Shown here: piece after piece, positions 51,624 through 62,685 of the stretch
Layout of the letters: each line of letters opens with the position of its first letter
Position numbering within the stretch: the stretch's first letter is position 1
Assembly (NCBI RefSeq): GCF_018446385.1
Contig: NC_055988.1
Span: 160,840,209-160,904,208 of the forward strand
Reading direction: 5' to 3'
Length of the DNA stretch: 64,000 nt
DNA from: Zingiber officinale
Taxonomy: Eukaryota; Streptophyta; Magnoliopsida; Zingiberales; Zingiberaceae
Notes under the pieces: generated by a model
What the model was told of the DNA's origin: nothing
Databases searched by the model: none
Seen by the model: the letters and a program-made list of their open reading frames with translations, nothing else
Made by a program: the position numbers and the translations under genes

Positions 51624-53443
51624 TGTTAGTTAGAGTCCTAGAGCCAATCATATGATGATTGTTGTATGGACTCGATGTATCATATTCCTATATATTTATA
51701 AAGGTTATTATACTTACTTGTATTGGAGCCAAATAACTAAGTATAATAGCGTCCATGAGTAGAAGGTTCTTATATATATCAATCGATTGGTTGAATCGAT
51801 AGTGAGATGATATAGAGAACACTACTCTTAATCATTCCTAGTTAAGTATTAACATTTCAGGATAATGTTAATGTGATGAGACTAGCATGTAGGTCAACTC
51901 GATGACTTGATCTCACAAGTCATGGATATAGAGATATCAAGTTGACACATGGGTATGCATTGGATAATGCATACTGAATGACCCGCCATGAGAAAGTATC
52001 ATGAATCGTTATATGAGTGTCATATACTTTCTCATGTGACTATTAGTATGACTATCAGTCCTTGGACTTGAAGTCACCATGATTCCCTACATAAGGAGTT
52101 GCATACTTTGGCTTTGTCAAACGTCGCCCGTAACTGGGTGGACTATAAAGGCGATTACTAGGTATGTAACAAATTATGCGGAGGGATGTGAGTGACGTAG
52201 ATGGGATCTATCCCTCCTATATGACGGGAGCGACATCATTATTCTTGATAGAGTGAGACCACTATGTGCATGGTCATGTCCAAATGAGTCAATATGAGAT
52301 ATTGAGCTCATTTGATTAGAGTGAGTCTACTTGGAGTTCAAGATTTAGATTGATTAGAGGATGACACGGTCTATGCCTCAAACTGATCAATCTAGATGTC
52401 AATGATAGAAGGACATTGTCATATATTGTGAGAGTCACAATTAGTAATCACAAAGGTGATGTTGGATCTCAACATTCTTATAACTTGGGTAGTAATGATG
52501 TGTTGCTAGATACCGCTCATTACTTATGCTTCTAAATGGGTTTAGAAGCATTGCCAACGTTACAAGAACCTATAAGGCCACACACAAAGGGCAATTAGAT
52601 GGAGAATAGGTTCATATGATGAACCAAGAGGATTAGGTTCATGTGATGAACCAAATTGGATCAAGAGTAATCCAAATTAGAACTAATTGAGTTGGACTCA
52701 ATTTGATTCATGTGTCCAATGAGTCTAATTAGATTATGATTCATTGAGTCAATTTAATTTAATGAATATAGATTCATTAGATTAAATTGATATGAATCAA
52801 ATGGTTGGATTTGATCAACCATGGGAGATAAGAGGTCAAGTTTGACTTGACTTGAGAGGGAAGATGAAGGGTCAAGTTTGACTTTACCAAAGCCACTTGG
52901 CATGGGGCCAGCCAATGATGGTGTTACACATCATCAAGGCCACATCATTTGGTCAAGATTGACTTAACCAAATGCCACCTCATGAGGGAGACCAAGAGTC
53001 ATGACTCTTGGTATCCCATGGAGGTTTATAACCTCTCTATTGTGGCCTTGAATGTGTGAGTGATTGCATTTGTGTGCTCATTCAAGAGGTCTTCTTCTTC
53101 CTCCTCTCTTCCTCTCTTCTCTCCCTCTCTTCCTCCATTGCCGTGACCTTCTAAGGGTGCTAGCACACTCTTAGTTGTGTTTTTCTCCACCTATTGTTCG
53201 TGTGGATACACATAGAGGAGTGTACATTTGACACTCTCGAGATCCGGCAACCCTTCTGGACGAGCGGGATTTGTGAAGAGCTTCGCTTCAAAGGTATAAA
53301 CCCCTTTCTTGTAGATCTAGTGTAGATCTAGGATTAGGAAATATGTACACGTAAATTTTTATATATCTTCGCACGGATCTGTGGCAAGACTTCAGAGTTT
53401 TCGTAACGCAAAAAATGATTTTTACGGCCCGAAAGTCTCAATA
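51624..53443 (+). repeat. 3' LTR of the 10.5-kb copia element
   Basis: 1820 bp, TGTTAGTTAG...AGTCTCAATA. The terminal CA reads TA here. Diverged from the 5' LTR by scattered substitutions and small indels in addition to the 342-bp copy difference. Confidence 0.93.
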
Positions 53444-53520
53444 AGGACGATATTTCATAATAAAATGGAGGAGGACTTTTTTACTAATTGCTTGCCATTT
53501 TATATTGAATGAGATTTAAC
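53444..53520 (+). pseudogene. hAT transposase remnant, right piece
   Basis: RTIFHNKMEEDFFTNCLPFY followed by IE and TGA continues the dimerisation-domain reading that breaks off at 42890 (relatives read LRNKMEDEFLADCMVLYIE). The join across the element's TSD is in frame. Confidence 0.8.
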
Positions 53521-53735
53521 AAGGATATAGATGTGATCTCATTATAAATGAATTTTATATTTTAAAATCTAATAGGACGCAACTTGGTTGAACATAACAA
53601 TTTTTCTTATATAATTGATTATATATTTTTTTTGATAATAAACTTTTCTTATATAATTGATCATATTTTTTTTATAATAATATATAATTTATTACATTAT
53701 GTTCGATCTCCCCAACTCTAATTTTAAATTTGGTA
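53521..53735. other. AT-rich DNA
   Basis: No gene. TTTTTTTGATAATAAACTTTTC and CTTATATAATTGAT(T/C)ATAT repeats are visible. Confidence 0.3.
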
Positions 53736-54745
53736 AATGAATGTAGATCTTAGATATTGGTGAATTTAAACTTCACTCTAATGTTATTAGGTGTTATAAT
53801 GTTTGTATTTAATCTTTAAGAAAATGATTGAGTTTAATATTTAAATTAGGTTGATCTATTCATTGACTAAATATATAATTGGATTGGATGAAGTATCTAA
53901 GAATTTATAAGATTCGTGGGAGATATGAACAATGATGAGATTGAATTTTTCTTATGAGCAAATGATAAGAGAAGAAGACAAGTTAACAAGATGTTGTATA
54001 ACGGATCCATATGATGCGGGGTAAATGAACGACCTAGATTATCTCTTTAATGTTGGTGCAATTAAACTTCACTTTAGTCATATTAGGTAGTGTAGTGTTT
54101 GTATTTAATATTTAAGCAATGTGATTGAGTTTAATATTCAAATTAGGTTCATATATTAAATAGATGATTGACTAAATATCTAATTGGATTAGATGAATTG
54201 TCTAAGATTTTATAAGACTTGTGGCAGATATGAACAATGACGAGATTAAATTTTCCTCAGTCCGATCGATTATGAACGAATGAAAAGAGAAGAAGACAAG
54301 TTAACGAGATGTTATATAGCGGAATGGTGCAACATGGGTGAATGAACCATCGAGATTGGATCTTAGATGGTGCAATTAAACTTCATTGTAGTCTTATTAG
54401 GTGTTATAATGTTTAAGCAATGTGATTTAGTTTAATATTTAAATTAGATTGATACACTAAATAGGTGATTGAGTAAATATCTAATTGGAATGGATGAAGT
54501 GTCTAAGAATTCTAGGACTCGATTATGAGCGGATGATAAGAGACAACAAGTTAATGGAATGTTGTATAACGAAACACTATGGCCTTGTTAAAATTAACAA
54601 TTGAGGTTAGATCTTAGATGTATTAGGTGTTATAATGTTTGTATTTAATGTTTAAGTAATGTGATTGAGTTTAATATTTAAATTAGGTTGATATATTAAA
54701 TAGGTGATTGATTAAATATCTAATTGGATTGGATGAAGTGTCTAA
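53736..54745 (+). repeat. Tandem array of the ~300-bp repeat, four copies
   Basis: The anchor TGATTGAGTTTAATATTTAAATTAG falls at about 53825, 54122, 54423 and 54662 (periods ~300, ~300, ~240). Each copy also has AGATCTTAGAT, GTTATAATGTTTGTATTTAA and GATGATAAGAGAAGAAGACAAG. The same unit occurs singly at 23850-24150 and 26050-26400. Confidence 0.88.
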
Positions 54746-55375
54746 AAAAAAATTCAATAAATATTAGTAAGTGAAAAGTTCAATAAGAGTTGATAAGTAA
54801 AAAATCCAACGTGTGTTGAGAAATGAAAAAGTTTATAAGTGTTAGCAAATGAAAAGTTGTTAAACTATCAAAGAGTGAAGAAAGTCTAACAAATATTGGT
54901 AAGGGAATTGTCCACATGAGTTGACATTGGATGGATGAGATTTTGACATGTCAAATTGATTAGATGATTGATTGGTGAAAAAAAGTCTTGGTCAAGAGTG
55001 TCTATCACTAGGCAAATTGATCACCGTGGGACTTCGAGTCAAGGTTGACCTAACATTAAGCAAGTAGAAATTCTAATAAGTCAAGAGTGTCTATCACTAG
55101 GCAAATGATAAAAATTTTGAAGGCAAGGCCTTTTGCAAGTGAAAGTCTCAAAGGTAAAACCTCTTAGCAAGTGAAAGTTTTAGAGGCTAGGCTTTTTGGA
55201 AAGTTGAAGCATTGAAAGGCTAAAGAAATGAAGTGATGGGTTATTCATTCTCCTCTAGCCTCACCGAACGATACAATAAGTGGGATCAAATTAAGATATT
55301 TTGAGAGGATAAATCATTGACCAAGAAAAGCGCTAAAGGAGTTGATGATTTAAAAAGAACAAGTCGTTTGATACT
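54746..55375. repeat. Degenerate short repeats
   Basis: AAAAGTT(C)AATAAG-GTTGATAAGTGAAAA-type units at 54760-54910 and a duplicated phrase GTCAAGAGTGTCTATCACTAGGCAAAT (about 54991 and 55080). No gene. Confidence 0.55.
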
Positions 55376-55900
55376 TAATAAGTGGTATCAGAGTAAGAAT
55401 GTTCGTGAAAAAATAACCACCATGATACACAAAGCTAGAGAAACAACGAATCAATCAGAACTGAAGCTCCTTCCTCATGGAGTTTGAAATAGTTCTTAGT
55501 CACGATGTCAACCTTCCACTACTATTTAATAAGAAATATTTTTCCATTGGAAGTGTTACAAGAAGACATTCACACAAATTAACATCATGAATTGGCACAC
55601 CTTGAAAAGGGGTTTTAAAGCTCCCAAGGACAAGAAGGGAAAAGTTGAATCGAGGAGCAAATCTAAAGATTCAAGCAAATAATAGGATAATCAATTTATT
55701 GATTGATGTTTTGTGTAAACATGTCTGGTGTAAAATAGGTGATTATAAAGATTCTCAAGATTTATGGCAGAAGGTAGGAAACCTCCTTGAGAATCCTTCA
55801 CTAGCACAAGAAATGAAAGAGTTCAAGGATAAGAACTCGTCAGCTCAAACTGAGAAGAATAGATGAGAGGTATTCGATAGCATTGCCATATTGCTGATCA
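55376..55900 (+). pseudogene. Copia PBS and gag remnant
   Basis: TGGTATCAGAGTA near 55384 matches a tRNA-Met PBS. The open frame 55645-55866 (ANNRIINLLIDVLCKHVW, YKDSQDLWQKVGNLL) resembles a copia gag helical domain. No LTR or pol could be placed around it. Confidence 0.5.
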
Positions 55901-56241
55901 TACAAGTGAACCGAAACTTTCTCAAGCTATATCTGGTGTCGTCTCATGAGTCAGTATCACCGCGACTGATTGTCTAGTAGGTATCTGTGAAGATCTGATG
56001 GCCGATAGACTCCAGCAGGTAATTCTCAGCATTACCAATAACCAACAAGGCCATGGAAAATAACCTTCCTCAAAAGAAAATGGCTTAGCACAATACATTA
56101 GGATTTCAAGTCAGCACTTGATTCTCCCTGGAAACATAAAAACTTATTAATCGAGAGTAAATTAAAAACTTCCTAAGAACATCAAACTTAATTGAACATT
56201 AACTGGAATGGAGAGTTAGCAGATTCAAATGGTTGGCCAAG
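55901..56241. other. Non-coding, probable 3' flank of a minus-strand gene
   Basis: Moderate GC, no open frame. It would hold the 3' UTR of the candidate gene ending at 56242. Confidence 0.3.
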
Positions 56242-57795
56242 TTATACGCGAAGCTCCAAAAGGTCCAGAACTTGTGCATTCTCACGTTCATCGAGATACT
56301 TTCCTGGTTTAATCTGCAACGAAGGAAATTTAGATCGCTTTCAGATTTAATTTTTTGCATGCCAAAATTGATAACATCCTGGTTTTCAGATATTTAATGT
56401 AGCAAAAATAGTAGATTGGAGAAGGCAGTAAGCTGTCTCTTTCCCACACAGTAGCAGTCGAAGCACAAGGACTTTCAGGGTATGATGTTGGGTAGTTTAC
56501 TAAATCATGCATCTAAGTTTAAGGAATATTCAAAACAAGTACCTAAGTTTGATATTTAATAAAGTGCACATTCGTTTCCTAAAATATGCCTCCACTCATT
56601 ACAGCCCCAAACAAATGTTTTATTTACCTAAACCGAATTGTAGAACTTAAGCCAAAACTCTCTCCTCTCTTTGCTGACGAAATATGGAACCCTAGGCCAT
56701 GAAATTGCCGTCGCTGTGACTTTGTGGCTAGATTGCGAGCCTTTGAAATCAGCAAGCTCATTTGCGACCAAGCGGCCGCGATATCATAGCCACCACAAAA
56801 TGGCCGGCAACTCATTGCCAAATCACAGTTATTCATGCACACAAATGGTCTCGAGCACACACAAATGGCCGCAAGCAGCCGCAAGCTTGTGAATACTTGT
56901 GTCCGCAACTAGGTGGTTGCGATTTTGTACGATATAGCCATGAACTCACGCCCATTTGTGGTGGCCATGAGCTTGTACCACCCATGAACTCCGCCACGAT
57001 TCACGACCAAGCCACTGCAATTTCAAGGCTATATCATAGTTGAGCCGTGATTTCATGGCCGTGAGCTTGCATCGAGATCAAGATCTGGTCCTGGTTTGAA
57101 TGTTGTGAATTTCGTCATGAGCTCATGGCTGCAAAATCGCAGTCATGCAGCTGGGAATGCTCATGTCTAGCCGCAAAATTGCAACCGAACAGTGATCGCC
57201 AAGCTCCATTGAGTTCAATGGTGGTTGCAATTTTGCGGTGAGGGGTTCTATGCTTCGATTTAAGAAAAAAATGGTTTGATTTGGTTTGAGGTTGTAATGG
57301 TTGGAGGTGTATTTTAGGAAACAAGTGCACCCTTTTTGTAAATATCGAAGTTATGTGAGAGTTTTGAGTATTTCTTAAACTTAGGTGTGTGATTTGATAA
57401 ATTTCCCTATATTGTTTCCCATACACTAGTGTGGTCCCTGTGTGTCTATTTACATAGGATAATTCTTCAAAAGGACCATTCTTGCATTGAGCATTCTTTC
57501 TACTAAAATTCACACATGATCCAAAGTAGTAACAATGTGGGACTATGAAAGTTAGAGTTGGTCAAGACGGTTTTGCAAGGCGTCAAGTGTTTTTGGCTTT
57601 CGATACTGCCGGTGCCCTGTGGGATTAATGACAAGTTGTACTCTATCTGCAGATTTTTTGTTTGGAAATAAAGGGAGCTGAAGTAAAGGATTAAGAACAT
57701 CTTTGTAACAGTACCTCTTTAAGAATCTGTTTAGATAAGAAGAACGGCTCTTTTTCCTGAATGCCACCATTGTCCTTGAAAATCTTTTGTAAATC
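56242..57795 (-). CDS. Candidate exons of an unidentified minus-strand gene (partial)
   Basis: Not recognised. Three exon-like segments with plausible splice ends. 57795-57715 has acceptor TTCTTCTAG and donor GAG|GTACTG and encodes DLQKIFKDNGGIQEKEPFFL and SKQILKE, phase 0. A segment beginning 57646 after TCTGCAG encodes IEYNLSLIPQGTGSIESQKH in the same phase, its 3' end not fixed. The last, 56313-56242, has acceptor GTTGCAG and encodes IKPGKYLDERENAQVL and DLLELRV before TAA. The charged, non-repetitive sequence looks like real protein. Upstream exons were not found, and the 1.2-kb gap before the last exon holds a MULE-type element. It could be a live gene continuing beyond what I can read, or a fragment. 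Confidence 0.4.
56490..57407. mobile_element. MULE-type element with ~105-bp inverted terminal repeats
   Basis: Left end GGGTAGTTTACTAAATCATG and right end (reverse complement) GGGAAATTTATCAAATCACA. Similarity continues for about 105 bp to TTTCCTAAAATATGCCTCC / TTTCCTAAAATACACCTCC. Flanking TATGATGTT (56481-56489) and TATATTGTT (57408-57416) match at 7 of 9 bases, the Mutator TSD length. The 700-bp interior has recurring GCCATGAGCTC- and GCCGCAAAATTGC-like phrases and no transposase. Confidence 0.75.
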
Positions 57796-59680
57796 CTAGA
57801 AGAAATAAATAGTGTTAATTACAAACAAGAAGCAAAAGTTTGAAAAATGAAATAAAACAAAAGGAACATAAACAAGAAGTTGCGAGACCCAACTCCCTAG
57901 GTTCAGTTCAATGGATGTTATTCCATCACTAAATGCTATTTATCAGCAATAATAAAACTTAAAGGAGTATGCCATCACAGAAGAAATTGAGCTGGGCCAT
58001 TCACTAGCAAGTGAATAATAAAACAATATAGTCGAGTCAATACGCCTGGAAGAAATATCTCCCGACATGTCACTCTAATACATTCATCACATAGCTGAAC
58101 TATTTGCCACATATTATTGCATATAATTTGCCGCATGTCACTCTAATACATCCATAACATAGATGAACTATTTGCCACTTATGATCCCATATAATTTGAT
58201 GATCTCTTGGCAATTGCAAAAATATACTTATAGGTATTATAATGATGAATATGTTTCAAATGTTAGACGGGCTCGGGGTGACCCCATGACTATATTTTAC
58301 TCGAAAATGATACAATAGATAAACCAGTAAAGGATTGAACTTTAAACTTTTTTTTTAGTTTAATAATTGTAGTAAACCTGAAATATTTTACACTGTTTTA
58401 GCAACTGAATTATTGTAAGAAGAATCAATGAGACCAGTGATGGAGGCCTGCTACAAAAATTCAACTTCATACTTCACATTTAGAAAGAAATTTAAAATAT
58501 ATATATTTTAACCCATTTTATAGTCCTAATTATATATAAACAAATCAATAGTAAATTTATTTTATAATATATTTTCATAATGCAATGTAGCGCCATTAAA
58601 AGTTATTCCTACACTGTAACTGAAAGTGATGGCTCCTACAATCAAACATCAAAAAAAATTATGGTTTGACAATATGAATGTCATGTGAAACTCATGAAAT
58701 TGTGGCACACCATCTCTACCCTTGACGATCTCAACATCAAAATGGGGGTGAGTGGCCAATATTACAAAAAGTTTCAAGTTTTAGACGGATGAAGGATAGA
58801 AGAAGGCTGGGAGTGGGGGTGAAGAAATAAGCTTTAATCTAGCCAGATGAATATTGACCATTTTACTCATAGTTCACAATTGGAGGTTGGTGGCAGAGAA
58901 GAGATGTGTTCAACCATCATCACAACAGACAGAAGAGCACATGACAGGCTTCAATTTCACGTGGAGTTCATTCATAAAAGTAATTATTAGGGTTGGTTGA
59001 TCCCATACATGAGGGAGAAAATGCTAGGATATATGGCCAACACTTTGCTCAATTTAAATTCGCCACTCGAATCATTAACAATCAACGACTATCAAACTAA
59101 CAATAATCAAGGCAGAACCAGAAATGAGGGTCAATAAATCACGCTGGATTTCAAACTCCAACATTAGGTTAGCCAAAATGACTAATAACTCTAATTGGTC
59201 ATGCCTAACTAAAACACTCACTTCAGCACTTGTAATAACATTGCCAACAAAAACTCTCCATCAATGTTAACTTTTAACAATAAATCGCGCATGACAGCAT
59301 TCCACATAGATCAACGTCAAGCACCCACACTGTTGATTGAAGTTGATGCACTTTCGATTATTCAAAAATTTATGGATTTGCATTATGAATGATCTCATGG
59401 GAATCAGATTGACAACAACACTCAATATAACATCTCAGCTAAGGTTTTAGACGTCCAAATCAGAATGGTACAATACTAATACAGTGGCATGCTGACACTT
59501 GGTACACTTAAAATTGTCACAAATTGACTTTGAAATAGTTTCACTTCTCCTGTTCGGATCAAAGAGTTCCATGCCTCATTAACCACCTTCATGATAACCT
59601 TCTCATCATTGTTTATCACACCTTGTATAATTCTCCTTCCTTTCCACTCCATCTTATGCCAACACTATCATTGTGCTCTA
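57796..59680. other. Intergenic or intronic DNA
   Basis: No convincing gene. The phrase GCCACATATTATTGCATATAATTTGC-CGCATGTCACTCTAATAC has a nearby partial duplicate (58060-58200). A minus-strand segment at 59530-59650 reads MEWKGRRIIQGVINNDEKV and on for about 58 codons, with no recognised motif. Confidence 0.3.
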
Positions 59681-59789
59681 TGTTGGAATATTATAACATA
59701 ACTAGGGGTATTATTGTAAATATGTTGTATATTCTCCTCTATATAAGACAATAACTCCATGGTGTCTAAGACACTTTCTCTTCTTAACA
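59681..59789 (+). repeat. 5' LTR of the short-LTR copia element
   Basis: 109 bp. A TATA-like CTATATAAGACA lies at 59738-59749, so the promoter is very compact. Confidence 0.85.
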
Positions 59790-60459
59790 TGGTATCAGAG
59801 TCAAAACCCTAATTTTCTGCGTCGTCGTTCCTCTCCCACGCACGCACAGTACCGTTCGTCAAAATCCTAATTTTCTTCCTCTTGTTCCATCAGAGCATAT
59901 CATCGGCGTCTTCTCTGGTGAGTCCCTTGTCCCGCAGGTGGCCAACGTCGTCCTCCTCGCCGCTGCCCAACTCACCGAGAAGTACGACCAGGGTGTCTCT
60001 TACAACCAAGAAAACACAGCATCGCGGCTTCCTCGCGATTCTCTGCTAGGGCACGGAACAACGCCTCCCGCACCACTTCTTCCTTTCTCCTCTGAGAAGG
60101 GTTATGCCTTCTCCTCTGGCATTCTTCGCACGCAGACACGCCGTCACAGTTCTGCAGCTGCCGTCACCAAGGATCGATGACACCAACCCTCACGACACCT
60201 TCCGTAGTTGCTCTCCCATGAGGTTGTTCCAACTGCCGAATCAGGAGTACACCACTAACTTCTCCTACTTCCTCAGCAACATCCTATTCACTGGAGACTC
60301 GGGTGCAACCACGACCCTCGTCTTCTCCAGCACTATTTTCTTCAGCAGTCAGAAGCCTTTCTTCACAGTTCTTTCCAAACTAATCAATTGCTACATCCGG
60401 CATCCCAAAGCCAGATACCTCAATCTTTACTAACCACATTACTGCACCCCTCTCTTCCA

Positions 60460-61230
60460 AGCAGTTAGATGGTAAAAATTACTTCTCTTCGGCATCTCAC
60501 ATTGAACTTTGGCTTATTGGAAAGGGTTATGAGACACGTCTCACTCAAACTGAAGAAGATGTTCAAGTCATTGATCGTCCTCTATGGAAGAAGGTTGACG
60601 CTCAGTTGTGTTGTATTATCCGAGACATCATCCATCTATCTCTTAGGAATGTCTTCCATACTCACAAAACCTGCAAAGTTATTTGGACACAGTCTCAACA
60701 ACTCTTTACAAACACCTCTCGGCGACTCTATTAAGTTTGTGAAGATCTCATGACCATCCTCAGTGCCCATCAGATTAAGGATTCAATGTCAACCTACCTG
60801 GGTTTGGTCTCTAGCCTTCTTTGCGACTTCAATGAACTGCTACCACCTGCGGCCAGTCCTGCGAAAGAGCTTTTTTATGTCCCTGGCTTTATATGGTCTG
60901 CTCACAGATTATTCTCATGTTCGTGATCAAATCCTGGGCAGCCCCACAAAAGCTACCATGGACAAAACCTAAGCGACTCTCCTCCGTGTCTCGACCAAGA
61001 TCTTGACGATGCCTCCTTCTGTTCTTGTTGACTCATCAGCTTTGGTCTCTCGACACAACAACATACCTCCGCCTCGCAAGGTGGCAAAGGTCGTCCTTGG
61101 TGTGATCATTGTCACCGCCCAGGGCACACGATTGATAAGTGTTGGGGTCTGCATGGTCAACCTCCTCGCGCTGCTCAAATCGTTCAGAGTTCTGTTACTT
61201 CTTCAACTTCCACTTCACAGTTAACACCGG
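60460..61230 (+). pseudogene. Copia gag remnant
   Basis: QLDGKNYFSSASHIELWLIG and RPLWKKVDAQLCCIIRD are copia gag wording. A TAA replaces an expected Gln codon near 60734. The zinc knuckle CDHCHRPGHTIDKC (about 61096-61137) is intact. Several frames are used. Confidence 0.8.
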
Positions 61231-61349
61231 ATCTAACCCCACCACCTTCCTATAATGACTTTCTGAAATGGTTTGAGGATCCTCAGGCTTCTGATTCCAC
61301 TGCTACTGTTGCACACGCTGGCGATTCCTTTGCTGGCATATCTCGCTCT

Positions 61350-62015
61350 TCAGGTCCTTGAGTTCTTGATTCTGGGGCCACCGATCATATCACTAGTAAT
61401 AAATCTATATTTTCTTCTCTCACTACTTCTGGTTATTTACCAATTGTCACCATGGCCAATGATTCCCAAACTCGGTCCAAGAGTAATGGTATTGTTCATC
61501 TTTCTCCGTCTCTTTCCAATTATAATGTTCTTTATGTTCTCGGAGCTCCTTTTAAGTTATTGTCAATAAGTCAATTTACTCGGTCTCTTGATTGTGTCAT
61601 TTCTTTTATTAAAATGTCTATTTCCTTACAGGACCGGAGTACGGGGAGGATGATTGGGTTCGGATGTGAGCCTCATGGCCTTTATCGGCTTCAACAACCC
61701 TCTCTTGTTGGTTTCGCGGCGACATCTCCGCTTCTTATTCATGCTCAGTTGGGACATTCAGGTCTTGATAAGTTAAAACAATTACATCCTAGTCTTTCTC
61801 ACTTAGAGTATTTGTCTTGTGAGTCATGTCAGTTAGGTAAACATGTTCGTAGTTCTTTTTCTCCTCGCACTGTGAGTCGGGCTATGACCTCCTTTGCTTT
61901 GGTTCATTCTGATGTTTGGGATTCGAATAATGTTTCTTTTACATTTAGATCACGATATTTTGTTACTTTTATAGACGATTTTTCCCGTTGTACATGGTTA
62001 TATCTGGAAACGGAA
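61350..62015 (+). pseudogene. Copia protease and integrase, left part
   Basis: VLDSGATDHITS is the protease active site (preceded by TGA near 61358). YNVLYVLGAPFKLLSIS leads into gag-pre-integrase and the integrase zinc finger (HAQLGHSG ... CESCQLGKH). LVHSDVWDSNN holds the first catalytic Asp. The frame is cut at CTWLYLE by the SINE. Confidence 0.85.
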
Positions 62016-62182
62016 GGGGAGCCTTGGCGCAACGGTAAAGTTGTTGCTATGTGATCAAAAGGTCACGGATTCGAATCCTGAAAACAACCTCTTGCAAAAA
62101 GCAGGGTAAGACTACGTACAATGGATCCTTCCCCAGGACCCCACATGGTGGGAGCTTTGTGCACCAGGCTACTCTTTTTTTT
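62016..62182 (+). mobile_element. Au SINE inserted in the copia integrase
   Basis: GGGGAGCCTTGGCGCAACGG (A-box side), GGTCACGGATTCGAATCC (B-box), CTCTTGCAAAAAGCAGGGTA, GGACCCCACATGGTGGGAGC and a terminal T run are the signature of the plant Au SINE family. Flanking GTTATATCTG at 61997-62006 and 62190-62199 extends to a ~19-bp target duplication with some mismatches. Confidence 0.92.
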
Positions 62183-62189
62183 ATATATA

Positions 62190-62685
62190 GTTATATCTGA
62201 TGAAGGAACGTACATAATTGTTTTCTATTTTTCAATCTTTTTTTCATGAAATCAAAACTCAATTTGGTATTTCTCTTCGAACTTTGCAAAGTGATAATGC
62301 GCGCGAGTATCTTTCTACTCAGTTTCGTTCCTTCTTGGCATCTCATGGTGTGTTGTATCGCACGTCTTGCCCTCATACCCCTCAACAGAATAGGGTTGCA
62401 GAATGCAAGAATCATCATCTTCTTGAGACCACTCGGACTCTTCTTCTCCATTCTCATGTTCCTCATCAGTTTTGGGGTGATGTCGTACTTACTGCGTGTT
62501 ATCTCATCAATCGCATGTCTTCCTCCACTCTCCAGGGTAAAATACCTCATCATATCCTCTACCCTCATCATCCTCTTCATCCTTTACCACCTCGGGTCTT
62601 TGGTTCTATATATTTTGCTCTTGATCTTGATCCTGACATTGATAAACTCTCTCCCCAGTCTCATAAGTGTGTTTTCCTTGGGTAA
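62190..62685 (+). pseudogene. Copia integrase, right part
   Basis: After the SINE the reading resumes as FSIFQSFFHEIKTQFG, LQSDNAREYLS (second catalytic Asp) and PQQNRVAECKNHHLLETT (catalytic Glu), ending HKCVFLG with a TAA. D-D-E residues survive. Confidence 0.85.

Larger units (their letters stand above)
42891..53443 (+). mobile_element. Ty1/copia retrotransposon, 10.5 kb, with large LTRs
   Basis: 5' LTR 42891-45072, PBS TGGTATCAGAGCC (45074-45086), gag, protease, integrase, RT and RNase H, polypurine tract (AGTGGGAGAT, 51614-51623), 3' LTR 51624-53443. Target-site duplication AAGAC (42886-42890) versus AGGAC (53444-53448), one mismatch. It is inserted in a hAT transposase remnant. Gag-pol carries at least seven stops and several frameshifts. 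A solo SIRE-like LTR is inserted at 47300-48361. Confidence 0.93.

Noticed and set aside
62016..62100. tRNA gene
   Set aside because: The tRNA-like boxes belong to an Au SINE head flanked by a target-site duplication.
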